A DNA stretch of 64,000 nucleotides from Keithomyces neogunnii (lineage: Eukaryota > Ascomycota > Sordariomycetes > Hypocreales > Clavicipitaceae): positions 496,001-560,000 of the forward strand of contig JAIOWQ010000008.1 in NCBI GenBank assembly GCA_020975405.1, read 5' to 3'. Shown here piece by piece: positions 1-10,672 of this stretch; positions within the stretch are counted from its first letter, which is position 1, and each line of letters opens with the position of its first letter. Both the position numbers and the translations under genes were made by a program. The notes beneath the pieces were generated by a model. It saw only the letters and a list, made by a program, of their open reading frames with translations. It was not told the DNA's origin and did not search any database.

Positions 1-183
1 CCAAGGCAAGAGTGTTGGGGTTTTCACGAAAAGGCAGAAAAGGTTCCACACACGAGGTTTAGCTTGTGCCAAGGCCATGGCAAACCTGCATCAAACATCA
101 CAGAACAATGCCCTACGAACGAACCCGTTCAATTGCAAAATATACACGGTGTATCTAACAAGTCAAACCCCCCCCGCGACAAT

Positions 184-1012
184 TTATTGCTTCGCATCCT
201 GCCCCGCAACAAAGGGCTTGCCGTCGCCGGGTCCGATGCGCACATCGGCAAAGATCTGCTTTCGCCTCAGTTCGACAGGTGTGACGTTCTTGGGTTGATC
301 GGGAATCTTCTTTTCGAGTTTCTGAAACACCCAATGTTAGCTTGCCAGACAGAAACCCAAGACAGCCCTTCTCTGCGCAACTTGACAGATGAAAGGGCGG
401 GGCAAAAGGTCGCGTACCAGGTTATCGAAGACACACTTGTTCAGCTTCCACTCAGCAGGGCGGCACTGCCAGAGCTGCTGATTTCGGTCGTCGAGACACT
501 CCCAGTGCTTGCGGAACTCGGCGAGACAGTGGGTGTTGATATCCTGGAGCCTATCCGCTTTTGTCAGCCTCCGCATGCGAATCAATCGGTTGCAGTCGCC
601 AGAGCGAGCGGCAGAACTAGAAGCGTTCTGCCCGCAACGGTAGGGGTGGAAACGTACACGCTCTGAGCGCAACGGGTCACTCGGCGTCCCTCCTTCATGC
701 AGTCAAACTCGCCGCGGCCGGGGTTCTCCGTCTTGCACTGCATGTAGTCGTCATTGTAGTCGCGGCATCGGGCGCCGATGAAAAAGGACGCGGAAAGGAG
801 AGGAGCAGAGCTGGCACCGATCTCCTTGACGGCAGGGACGTTGTCAGGGAGCGGCGTGGTGTCGATGAGGACTTCCTGATGGAACCTGCGGGTTCAAGGT
901 TAGCCAAAGAGCGCTTTCACCCAGCATCATCCTCGGGCCCGAGCCACTCAATCGGGCCGCTGAGAGGAAGATTATCGCCGCAGAAGACATACTGAGATCG
1001 TCGGGTCGCCAT
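184..1012 (-). CDS. NADH:ubiquinone oxidoreductase 20.8 kDa subunit (NDUFA8-like), complex I
   Basis: Four exons on the minus strand (1012-993, 885-658, 550-418, 321-184) join in frame to a 172-residue protein. All three introns have GT...AG ends (GTATGT, GTACGT, GTACGC donors). The product has four CX9C pairs, C47/C57, C69/C79, C91/C101 and C112/C122, which is the double CHCH pattern of NDUFA8 and Neurospora nuo-20.8. Motifs such as CMKEGRRVTRC and DINTHC are those of the family. Such proteins are imported by the Mia40 disulfide relay and sit on the intermembrane-space side of complex I; this is family knowledge. The length is normal for fungi. The first exon of 20 nt was placed by the only nearby ATG that splices in frame, so the first seven residues are the least certain part. 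It is divergent from the nucleoporin gene next door. Confidence 0.9.
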
Positions 1013-1467
1013 TCTGTCTGTGTTGGGGGGCTGCCCGTGTGTCAAACTTGAAGGTTGAGTTGGCGGACCTGGTGTGATGGCAGGTTGCTGGAATTTGAGG
1101 TGAGGTTGGAATTGGCGAGCTGTGATTGGCTGTCAGTGGGTCAAGGCTGCTGGCTGGCACACAAGGCGCACTGTTTTTGATGCTGGGCTGGTTGGTCGTT
1201 GCTCAAGTGAGTGTGGATGCGCGGCTGCCACTGCTACAATTTTGGTCTGGCAGAGCGCGACACCCCAAAAAAGCTGCGAGAAGGGATAATAATACACAAC
1301 GACCAGCTTGCATCTGCGCGCAAGACTCAACGAAACGCAAGCTCAAGGCGTCCTTGCAACGGTCACTTCGCAAACCAGCCGGCCATCTCGAGGCTGCAGC
1401 CGCGCAAACCCAGAACGGACTTTTACCGTTGAAGCTCGACCTGTGCCAACACCACCAAAACATCGCC
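1013..1467. promoter_or_regulatory. shared divergent promoter, complex I subunit / nup57
   Basis: This 455 bp lies between two outward-facing start codons, so it must carry both promoters. I see no clear TATA box. Open frames across it on both strands look like chance. Confidence 0.5.
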
Positions 1468-2603
1468 ATGTCGCTCTTCGGCCAGGTCAAGCCCCTGGGC
1501 TCCGGTAGCCTGTTTGGTCAACCGCAAGCTGCTCAACAGACGCAGCCCGCGCAGCAGACGGGCAGCGTCTTCGGCCAGACCATGGGCGGTCAGCAAGCCG
1601 GCACCCTGGGCAACTCCATCATGGGACAACAGCAACAAGTTCAGCAAATGCCGGCCTTGGCCCAGTCACAAGCTCAACTATCGAGTTCATTGTGGCAACC
1701 AGGAAAAGAAACACCGCGTACGTCCTCGACAGCCATGACCCCTGCTTCAATTCCAAGCATCGAGCTAACCAGTCGCCAACAGACCAGAAACCCATACTCG
1801 AACAAATCAAGCTCGTAACGGAGAAATGGGACCCCGCAAATCCCAGCTGCGTCTTCAAGCATTACTTCTACAACAAAGTCGACGAGGCTCACATCCCCTT
1901 CTACAAGCCTCAGCCCCATGAAGACCCTCGCGAATGGGAGGAAGCCCTCCAGAACAAACCCGCCCCGGGGTTCATGCCCGTCCTCTGCTCAGGCTACACC
2001 GGCGTCGCTGATCGTCTCAAGACACAAAAACGGGCCATTTCCGAATTCAACACGCGCCTGCATCAAGTCAATGGTAGCTTGGACGCCATCTTGCAGCGGC
2101 ACGAGCTGGAGACTGAGGTGCGAGCTTTGGCCGCACGGCGACGACAAACGGCCATAAGTGAGAGATGCCTGGCGTTGGCGGCCAAGGTGCAGATTCTGAG
2201 GAATCGCGGGTATGCTCTGAGCGGCGATGAGGACGATCTCAAGACCAGGTTACAGACGCTGGAGCGCGAAGTGCAGGACCCAGCATTGGGTGCCCGGGAA
2301 GAGGAGCTCTGGAGCAGATTGATCGTGCTGAGAGGTTACTCGGATCGCCTGAATAAGGAGTTGGACAAGCCTGCCGGCCAAGATGGCGAGGCTCTGGATC
2401 CGGAGACTGAGGCCAAGGCGAAGAGGGTAAGTGTCATGTCAGCACTGTTTCTAGTGCCAAGAGTTTGTGTGAACTAACCCACATTGCAGGTTTTGGAAGA
2501 CTACGAGAAGCAGTTGCAACATCTGAAGAAGGAGCTGGAAGCGCTTGGTGTCGATTTCGAGGAGTGGGACGAGAGTCGCAATGCTGGCTCGAAAACAAGG
2601 TGA
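1468..2603 (+). CDS. nup57: FG nucleoporin of the Nup57/Nup54 family
   Basis: Exons 1468-1717, 1783-2426 and 2490-2603 give 335 residues. Intron 1 (65 nt) has GTACGT, a CTAAC branch site and CAG; intron 2 (63 nt) has GTAAGT, CTAAC and CAG. The N-terminal ~75 residues carry LFGQ/VFGQ repeats in a Gln-rich spacer, typical of FG nucleoporins. A conserved block follows (KHYFYNKVDE, then FKP/YKPQPHEDPREWEEA-type sequence), and from about residue 150 to the end is a long alpha-helical coiled coil. This is the architecture of Nup57/Nup54, which pairs with Nsp1 and Nup49 in the central channel of the nuclear pore. The FG region is short compared with the yeast protein. The ATG chosen starts the FG repeat directly; an upstream in-frame ATG exists but encodes nothing family-like. 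Confidence 0.88.
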
Positions 2604-3229
2604 TGCAAATGTCGATTTACACAGGCGAGGCATTGGGTAGATTGCCTGGGGGCGTTTTCCACGTCATGACTACGGGGCTCTTGACAAGGAAATTTGGAAC
2701 CGCTTTTTAGCCACAAGGACATTTGATGTACATTGCGATTTGGAAAGAGGGAAGTTGTCGGTAGACAAGCTTGACAGCTTCGCATAGGCGTTGGGCTGAA
2801 TGACAGGAACATTGGTGGTTATCAAATGTGCTTGCTGCAATCGTGACCATCATGGAGAACGAAGACAGCACTTGGGGCCTGGAGTTTCAGCACATATGAT
2901 CTCAAATATCATTACTTTCTATTTTAACATGCGCCGCGTCCTTGGATATTTGACTTGTAGATGATTCCTCTGTACGTCGCCAGTGGAATGGCTTTCGACG
3001 TCCCAGTCGTGTCCTTGTATGTAGTACAGGTATTCCGTACATCCATCACCCAGAGAAAGATTTTCGTCCGTGATATCGTACATGGGGGTATGCTTGTTCC
3101 CCTTGGCGGTTCATTTCAGTATTTCGGTATGGCGACTTCGTTTTGTGAGGTGGCGAATGCGCCGTACCGCCGCCCGTTCAAGCTTGCATCGCCACGTCAG
3201 AGGCAACAGGCCTATTCGCGCTTGCCCAC
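2604..3229. other. convergent 3' intergenic region
   Basis: This 626 bp lies between the 3' ends of nup57 and tom5. It should hold both 3' UTRs. Nothing else is supported; a 90-codon open frame at 2961-3233 overlaps the tom5 end and has no recognisable content. Confidence 0.5.
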
Positions 3230-3605
3230 CTAGAAGATTCTGCTAACCATGTCGATGGCGAATGGAGCTGGTGCAGCAGTCAGTATCAAATGTCACAATT
3301 TGCCAGAAACGACCCGAGGCCTGGCCATCCAAAGCTCGCCATCTCGCCAAGTGGCAGCACATACAGAGATATAGCATGAAAGCAGAAGCAACAACCTGCT
3401 GCACAGTGAAGGTAGCCTCAGCTTCCATTTCGCGGATCTTCTCAGGAGAGTGCTGCGGGGGGGCGACTACATGAGATCAGGCAAAGCACGTCAGTTCAAC
3501 CATTACCCAACTGATTACCCAATATCGGGGTGCAGGAAGGAAGAGGTCAGGAGGACATGGGGGGTGGCGGCCCGAAGGGGCGGTAAACGTACATCCTCCA
3601 AACAT
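3230..3605 (-). CDS. tom5: Tom5, small subunit of the mitochondrial outer-membrane translocase
   Basis: A very small three-exon gene: 3605-3593 (13 nt), 3466-3365 and 3267-3230, spliced to 50 residues. The N-terminus MFGGFAPPQHSPE, the middle EAEATFTVQQVV and the C-terminus LSPFAIDMVSRIF match the fungal Tom5 pattern. Tom5 is a tail-anchored protein with one C-terminal membrane segment (about residues 26-45 here) that helps pass precursors through the TOM pore. Introns use GTACGT...TAG (126 nt) and GTATGT...CAG (97 nt). Each exon alone is too short for ordinary ORF calling; the call rests on all three joining in frame into a complete family-length protein. It is divergent from gcv2, another mitochondrial gene. 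Confidence 0.88.
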
Positions 3606-4793
3606 GTCGAACGTGGTTACGGGTTGTAGTTAGGGGAGAAGGCGGTTCGTTGCGTAAAGTTTTGTCTGGGACGTGGTGCTATTTACGTAAAAAAAGGGCG
3701 ACTTCGGCGATGAGATGGTGTTGCTTTCGAGAAGCTGGTACGCCAGAATTAAAAATTTACGAGTGACTAAGGAAGTGGACTTTGACCGCAAGAGGCAGCT
3801 GGTTGTCGCCCAGCGTCGGCCCGAGCGCTCCCGGTGATTCAAAGGCCAGTGGAAAGTGGGTACTTGGTACCTTTCGACAGCCGTGAGTGAATGACGAGTT
3901 GCTGGTCGGCCAGTGCATGTACTGCAACCCAGCACATGCGCAGGCTGGGCAGGTGCCGGCGGGTCGGAAGCGGTTTCTTTTGCAACGGCATGGCATTTTT
4001 TTTTGGGGGGGGGGAAGGCAAGAACGCCTGGGGCATGCTTAGGGGGAAGCAGGAGCAGACCCGCTCAGACCTGCTGTTGGGGAAGAGCAGTCATTTCTTC
4101 TTCTCGTCAATATAGCTGTTGCGCGGTACATGTCAAGCAGCAGTCGTGTCCATGGCGAAAATGCCAAGGCACTGTACTCCGTACTCCGTATGTAAAGTAT
4201 GGAGGGCCATTGATGGTTGCACGATAACGACTTAGCCGCGCGTGGGCAGGTGTGGATTGTTGGTGGATCATCTTTGGGGCGGCAGGGGCGACCAGGAAAA
4301 AAATCCCTGCACTAGCCGATAAAGCGGGATCCGGCGGCGACTGAAGATGACACTCGGCCGTCACGAGCAGCGTCCGCGACACGGCAAGGTTCTTTTAGTA
4401 GCCAACAGTTGGCTTGCTATCTTTTTCTCGTCCGTCTTCCCCACGATTTCCCTTCTCCTTTCTCCTCCTCATCCATTGTATCGACATATTTTGTTTGTGG
4501 TGCACCCGACCAAGGCGAGCTGCAGAGCTGCATCATCTGTTGCGCGAGCTTGTCGTCAGCCGGCTGCAATTGTCGTGCACCTTTTCGCTGTCCGCTGCCC
4601 GCTGCCGCTGCCCGCCACCTGCGCCCTCGATTTTTTTTTTTGGCCCATTGAGGGAGGGACCCTGATAGACTCGGCTCATCGAGAAGACGCACAAAAAAAG
4701 CGCGCGACACGGCCTCAATTGGCACATCGCTCCTTTTTTCGAACGGAAAACAAAGCTCTGCAAAGCCAGTTTTGAAAAAAGCCCTTTCCGACA
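3606..4793. promoter_or_regulatory. divergent intergenic region, tom5 / gcv2
   Basis: This 1.19 kb must carry the tom5 and gcv2 promoters. It contains a TACTCCG tandem (4174-4190), T and G homopolymers near 3999-4015, and C/T-rich stretches at about 4415-4480 and 4560-4640 on the gcv2 coding strand, as is common upstream of fungal start sites. The open frames here are chance. Confidence 0.5.
4174..4190. repeat. TACTCCG tandem element
   Basis: Two adjacent copies of TACTCCG followed by TA. The reverse complement TACGGAGTA recurs elsewhere in intergenic DNA of this window, for example near 36043-36095 and 43146-43156. Confidence 0.6.
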
Positions 4794-7700
4794 ATGGCGT
4801 CGAGATTGGCTCTCCGGGGAGCGCCCCTGCGCTGTTCCTCGACCGCGGTTGTTAGCCGCGCTTCGCTGCCCGCCACCACGACAGTCAGCTTCGTTGCGCG
4901 CGCTCCTGCAGCTCGCTCCGTGGTTGCACGCAGCTTCTCGCAGACCGCCAAGGTCGCCAGCTCCAGAGCCCAATTGGACTCCATTCGCAAGGACCCGGCC
5001 TATGTTGACATGCAAAAGACTAGCGCCGAGAATCCTGAGCCCTGGATGGACTTTACTGCACGGCACATTGGTCCTCGCGATGAGGATATTCCCGCCATGC
5101 TCAGGCAATTGGGCCCTGGCGTTGAGTCTCTGGACGCATTTGTTGCTCAGGTCATTCCTGAGGACGTCATGCTGCCCCCCCAGAAGACCATCCAGCCCAA
5201 GACTTACAGCGAGTCAGGCATTGCCGAGCTCTTCAAGGCCATGCATGCTCAGAACGAAACTCACACCTGGATGAACGGTGGGGGCTACTATCCCGTGGAG
5301 ATCCCCGGGGTCATTAAGCGAAACATTCTCGAGAACCCTGCTTGGTATACCAGCTACACGCCCTATCAGGCGGAGATCAGCCAGGGTCGTCTGCAGTCAC
5401 TTCTCAACTTCCAGACTATGGTCTCCGACCTCACTGGCCTGCCTGTTGCCAATGCCAGTTTGCTCGACGAGGGCACGGCCGCCTCCGAGGCTATGACCAT
5501 GTCCCTCAGCAACCTTTCTACTTCCCGTGCTAAGCGACCCGGAAAGACGTACGTTGTCTCTCATCTGGTCCACCAAGCCACTTGGGAGGTCATGCATGGC
5601 CGCGCCGAAGGCTTCGGTATCCGTCTGGAAATGATGGACCTCTCTGCCCCAGATTCCATCCAGAAGATTCAAGCCCTTGGTGATGATCTTGTTGGTGTCC
5701 TTGCTCAGTATCCCGACACCAACGGTGGTGTCGGTGACTTCCGCGAGCTCGCCGATGTCGCCCACAAGCAGGGCACTCTTTTCAGCGTCGCAACTGACCT
5801 GTCCGCGCTGACCCTTTTGACTCCTCCCGGCGAATGGGGTGCCGATATTGCTTTCGGCAACTCCCAGCGATTTGGCGTTCCCCTAGGCTTCGGTGGTCCC
5901 CACGCCGCCTTTATGGCCGTAAAGGATGCCAGCAAGCGTCGTCTGCCTGGTCGTATCATCGGTGTTTCCAAGGACCGCACCGGAGGACGTGCTCTTCGAT
6001 TGGCTCTCCAGACTCGTGAGCAGCACATTCGTCGTGAAAAGGCCACTAGCAACGTCTGCACTGCTCAGGCTCTTCTGGCCAACATGGCTGCGATGTACGC
6101 CATCTACCACGGTCCTGCCCAGCTCAAGGAGATGGCCGTGAACAACCTTCGTTATGCTCGCATGCTCCAGTCTGCTGCTCAGCACTATGGCTTGACCGTT
6201 CCCACCGCCACCCTCGACCCCAAGGGCCGCGTTTTGTCCGATACCATCACAATCAGCTTTGAAGACCCCAAGGTTTGCCAGGCTCTTCGAAAGGAGCTCT
6301 TGGAGCGAGGAATCAGCGGAGGCAAGGCTTGGACTAAGAACGAGGTTGTTCTCGCCGTCCCCACTACCTTCAACCTGGATACCTATGTCCGCATTGTCGA
6401 GGCCCTCCAGGCTGTTGCCAACAAGAATCACACTGACCGCAACTTGGACGTTGCCAACAAGTTCTGGGCTGAGGGCTGGAAGCTCTCTCTGGACGAAGTT
6501 GTCAAGGACCTTCCCGCTGCCGTCCGCCGAGAATCCAGCTACCTTACCCACCCAGTTTTCAACTCGTACCACAGCGAGACCGAAATGCTTCGATACATCT
6601 ACCAGCTACAGTCCAAGGATTTGTCTCTGGTTCACTCCATGATTCCCCTCGGTTCTTGCACCATGAAGCTCAACGGAACCACGCAGATGGAACTCATTGG
6701 CCACGACAAGAGCTCCAATATCCATCCTCATGCCCCCGTGAGCAGCTACAAGGGATACCAGAAACTATTCAGTGCCACCTCGGCCCAACTCGCTGCTCTC
6801 ACCGGCATGGATGCCACCTCTCTGCAACCCAACTCTGGCGCCCAGGGTGAGTTTGCTGGTCTCCGAGCCATTCGAAAGTACCACGAACAGCAGCCCGGGC
6901 CCAAGCGAGACATTTGCTTGATTCCCGTTTCTGCTCACGGTACCAACCCTGCCTCTGCTGCAATGGCTGGCATGCGCGTCGTCCCTGTCAAGTGCGACAC
7001 TGTTACTGGAAACTTGGATCTCGCCGATCTCGAGGCCAAGTGCAAGAAGCACGAGAAGGAACTAGGTGCCTTCATGGTCACCTACCCCAGCACATTCGGC
7101 GTTTTCGAACCCGGTGTCAAGAAGGCATGCGAGCTGGTTCACGCCTACGGTGGCCAGGTCTACATGGATGGAGCTAACATGAACGCCCAAATTGGCCTTA
7201 CGTCACCTGGAGCTCTTGGTGCCGATGTGTGCCACCTCAACCTTCATAAGACCTTCTGTATTCCTCACGGCGGTGGCGGTCCTGGTATCGGCCCCATTTG
7301 CGTCAAGTCTCATCTCGAGCCTTTCCTGCCTCACAAGGACAGCCAGACTCCCGTTTCCAGCGCCTCGTTTGGCAGCGCCAGCATTGTCCCCATCAGCTGG
7401 TCCTACATTGCTACCATGGGTAAGCTCATTGACTGCTGTACGCTTACATGTCATGGACAGCGCACTCACATGATTCTCTAGGTGACAAGGGTCTCCGCAA
7501 GGCCACCTCCGTGGCTCTCCTCAACGCCAACTACCTCCTCGCTCGTCTCAAGGACCACTATCCCATCCTGTACACCAACGACAAGGGCCGCTGCGCTCAT
7601 GAGTTCATCATTGATGCCAGGCCTTTCCGTGAGACTGCCGGCATCGAGGCCATCGATATCGCAAAGCGTCTACAGGACTATGGCTTCCACGCCCCTACCA

Positions 7701-8125
7701 TGAGTTGGCCTGTGCCCAATACGCTCATGATCGAGCCCACTGAGAGCGAGAGCAAGGAGGAGCTCGACCGATTTGCCGATGCCCTCATCAGCATCCGCTC
7801 CGAGATTCGCGAAATCGAAGAGGGCAAGCAGCCTCGCCAAGGAAACGTGCTGCGCAACTCACCCCATACCCAGAAGGACTTGCTGGTCGGTGACGGCGAG
7901 GGCAAGTGGGAGCGACCCTATTCTCGCGAGAAGGCCGCCTACCCTCTTCCTTATCTGATGGAGAAGAAGTTTTGGCCCACCGTGACTCGTGTCGACGACA
8001 GTAAGTACACTTGACCACCCTCTCCACACGATTGAGAAACCTGGCCGTTGACACAATGAACAGCTTATGGCGACACCAACCTCTTCTGCACCTGCCCCCC
8101 TGTCGAGGACACCACCCAGTCATAG
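4794..8125 (+). CDS. gcv2: glycine dehydrogenase (decarboxylating), P protein of the glycine cleavage system
   Basis: Exons 4794-7419, 7482-8000 and 8064-8125 encode 1068 residues, the normal length of eukaryotic P proteins. Residues 1 to about 60 are rich in Arg, Ser and Ala with almost no acids, a mitochondrial presequence. The mature part has two homologous PLP-enzyme halves. In the C-terminal half the sequence NLHKTF places the pyridoxal-phosphate lysine at about K819, followed by a Gly-rich loop (PHGGGGPGIGP). The enzyme decarboxylates glycine and passes the aminomethyl group to the lipoyl H protein in the mitochondrial matrix, feeding one-carbon metabolism. Both introns have standard GTAAG donors (62 and 63 nt). 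The start is the only ATG that gives the targeting peptide. All catalytic features look intact. Confidence 0.97.
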
Positions 8126-8630
8126 ATGCACACCGAACATCGATTTAGCGCTAGCGCGAACCTTTCAGGAAACTGAGCAAAGACGGAAGTGATATTTTTT
8201 TTAAAAAGCATGCATTGTTATAATTTCAACATTCAGCAAGGATGAGTGTATAGTATCTTAACGTACACACATGACTAGACTCTAGAGGACGCCTTTCCAC
8301 ACATGCGTTTCTCCGATTTTCTCGGGAGTTTTCTTTTTCTATCAACTCTTTTATGAACCAAGATGGTGTTTTGATGAGGTTTGGACCTCGCAGGGATTAC
8401 GCAATTCAACATTTTCGGCGTTGGAATGGGATACGATATACATGGTGTATTAGAAACCGAAAAGGCTCATCTTAACAATGGGAAACAAATGAAATGCTCT
8501 TGGGCAGATTAGCCCCTTTTTTGCTTCAAGTTTATTCTTGCTGAGTGTTGTGTGCAAAAGGTGCAGGTTTCCAACCGCGCCCAACACACCGGCCATCTAA
8601 TATATTCATGTTCCGCATGTTTTGGTAAAG
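8126..8630. other. convergent 3' intergenic region, gcv2 / sqt1
   Basis: This 505 bp of A/T-rich sequence lies between two gene ends and should contain both 3' UTRs. No gene is seen. Confidence 0.5.
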
Positions 8631-10106
8631 CTAAGCTTCAAATACAAGGGCAACACCGTCATCGCCGGCGGTAACAACCCTCTCACCCGTCTCCCCCTGC
8701 ACGAAGCCCAGCACACCGCCTCCCTCGCCATCGCCCCGATGGCCCTTCCACTCCTTCACCAGGCCCCGGTCAGCGGCCCCCGCCGCGTTGGTGCCCGTGA
8801 CACCACCGCTTCGGAGGTCCCATCTGCGGACGACGCCGTCCATGCCGCAGCTCGTCAGCAGCCATGAGTTTTTGACGAATTCCAGCTTGACAACCGAGTG
8901 TTCGTCGTGGGCGCCGGGAATGTGGCGTCGCACAGCGAAGCGCCGCGTCGCGTCGTAGACGCAGATGGAGCCGTCGACGGAGCCGGCCGCTAGCAGGGCG
9001 GTTGGCGGGGTGGTGGCAGTGAGCGACACGGCGAGCGTCTCGACGCTGTCGCCCTGCGTGTGGAGGGACGCCAGGATCTGGCCGCCGGCGGTGGCCTCTG
9101 CCGCCGATTTGGACTTGCCTCGCTGCTGGCCCGGCTGGCCGGACAGACGCGGCAGGGAGACGATCTTGACGGCGCCGCCCGCGCCGCCGACGGCGGCAAA
9201 GGAGCCCTTGGGGTCGATGGCGATGGAGTACAGGCCGCCCTCCACCTCGAACCGCTGGTCCTCGCCCGTCAGGGACACGGCCGTCATGCCGTTGTCGCTG
9301 GTGATGTTGCGGGCGGCCGCCTCGCCCCAGACGTCCCAGACGTAGAGCGATGAGTCCTCCGACACCGTCGCCAGCAGCTGGCCGTCGGGCGTCCACGCGC
9401 CCGCGGTGCACGAAGCAGTGTGCAGGAAGTAGCTCTGCACGATCCGCAGCGGGCTCGCGGCGTCGGACGCGTCCAGTGTGTACACCCATACCGAGCCGTC
9501 CGAGGCGCCCAAGGCAACTGTGTTCTCGTGGTCGGGGGACGGGCATGGCGAGATCCAGTTGACTTCCTCCACCTCCTGCGCCTCGCCCAACAGGCCCATG
9601 TTGACGCCGCTCCCGGGGCGCACATCCGCCTTCCACGCCCTCAGGCGCCCGTCTAGGCCGCCGCTCACGAGGAATTCGCCGCGGGGCAAGGTCCAGGCCA
9701 GCGCGTTGATGGAATCAGTGTGGCCGTCGAGGGCATACAGGCTGTCCAGCTGGGTGCTCTTGGCCGGCTCGCTGACGGGGTTGCTGGCGTAGCTGGCGGG
9801 CAAGACTGGTCGTGACTCGGCGGCCGATGTGTCAAACAGCCATCCTGCGCCGGGGGCGTCGTCTTCTTGTCCTGCTGAGCCGCCGACGGCAACAAGAGAC
9901 GGGTGGATGGGGTGCTGCGAAATGGTGAAGAGCGAGTCCTGCGGAATGTCAAAGTAGGCAATCGAGTCGTTTTGCAAGATAACCTCTTCCTCCTCGGCGT
10001 CCGAATCCATGGCGATGTCCTCGCCCTCATTATCAATCTCCTCGGCGGCGTCGTCGAGATCGAGGAGATCGTCCAAGTCTTGTTCGGGGTGATCGGATGA
10101 CGCCAT
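8631..10106 (-). CDS. sqt1: WD40-repeat ribosome-assembly protein, Sqt1-like (AAMP family)
   Basis: A single uninterrupted frame of 491 residues from the first in-frame ATG; the 28 open codons upstream contain no ATG. The N-terminal ~60 residues are strongly acidic (EQDLDDLLDLDD, then AEEEEV). From about residue 120 seven or eight WD40 blades follow, with recognisable GH...D and W/Y-D endings (LDGHTDS...LRAWK, SSLYVWD, DGSICVYD, DGVVRRWDLR). An acidic leader plus a WD40 propeller is the layout of Sqt1, the dedicated chaperone that captures nascent ribosomal protein uL16/Rpl10 for 60S assembly. Many WD40 proteins look alike, so a search against AAMP/Sqt1 would settle it. The gene is G/C-rich and has no intron. 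Confidence 0.82.
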   Translation of the reverse strand: MASSDHPEQDLDDLLDLDDAAEEIDNEGEDIAMDSDAEEEEVILQNDSIAYFDIPQDSLFTISQHPIHPSLVAVGGSAGQEDDAPGAGWLFDTSAAESRPVLPASYASNPVSEPAKSTQLDSLYALDGHTDSINALAWTLPRGEFLVSGGLDGRLRAWKADVRPGSGVNMGLLGEAQEVEEVNWISPCPSPDHENTVALGASDGSVWVYTLDASDAASPLRIVQSYFLHTASCTAGAWTPDGQLLATVSEDSSLYVWDVWGEAAARNITSDNGMTAVSLTGEDQRFEVEGGLYSIAIDPKGSFAAVGGAGGAVKIVSLPRLSGQPGQQRGKSKSAAEATAGGQILASLHTQGDSVETLAVSLTATTPPTALLAAGSVDGSICVYDATRRFAVRRHIPGAHDEHSVVKLEFVKNSWLLTSCGMDGVVRRWDLRSGGVTGTNAAGAADRGLVKEWKGHRGDGEGGGVLGFVQGETGERVVTAGDDGVALVFEA

Positions 10107-10672
10107 TTTTGCTGGAGTAGTTGGCGTGCGCAATTTGAAGTTTCGCAATCTTGGGACGGCCGAGCAGTGTGTTGGGCCTTTAAAAAGCACTGCTTGGTGT
10201 TTATAATCGAAGGCAACCGAAGCAGAGCTGTGCTTCTATTTTTTTTTCCGTCACTCTCTCTCACGTCACGGCTGCTTGATAAGCAAGTTATGGTGGGATA
10301 AGAAAAAAAAAAGTCCGAAGCTACTACCCCTCAGCCCCTCCTTGCCTAAAACGGCAATACAGCACCAAAACTCCCACGACACGTAGAAGCAGGCAAAAGT
10401 AATACAACAGTGACTGTGGCTCATCTACATATCAATTGTGCTCTCTATGCGCCTTCTCGGCAGTACTTTGTGTGTATCCTGGCGCGTCTATCCGACGTCA
10501 CATCGTCCAGTTGACGGGTTGAGCGCCATCTCATTCAACGCCAAGTTCAAACGCGAATCAATTCGAGACTTTGGTATCGCTGCCTGTCCCAAATAACCAT
10601 GAACAAATATATGCCCCGTAACGCCGTCCGTCGCTTTTACTGATACATCCCGCTTTGCAATCTTCATAAACC
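10107..10672. promoter_or_regulatory. sqt1 promoter plus spp1 3' end
   Basis: This 566 bp lies between two minus-strand genes. The part near 10107-10320, with T-rich and A-rich runs, is upstream of sqt1; the rest is probably spp1 3' UTR. No gene is seen. Confidence 0.4.

Noticed and set aside
5883..6572. Minus-strand frame of 229 codons inside gcv2
   Set aside because: It is antisense to a conserved catalytic region; no independent support.
8770..9636. Second minus-strand frame of 288 codons inside sqt1
   Set aside because: It is an Arg-rich out-of-frame shadow of a G/C-rich WD40 gene with no domain content.
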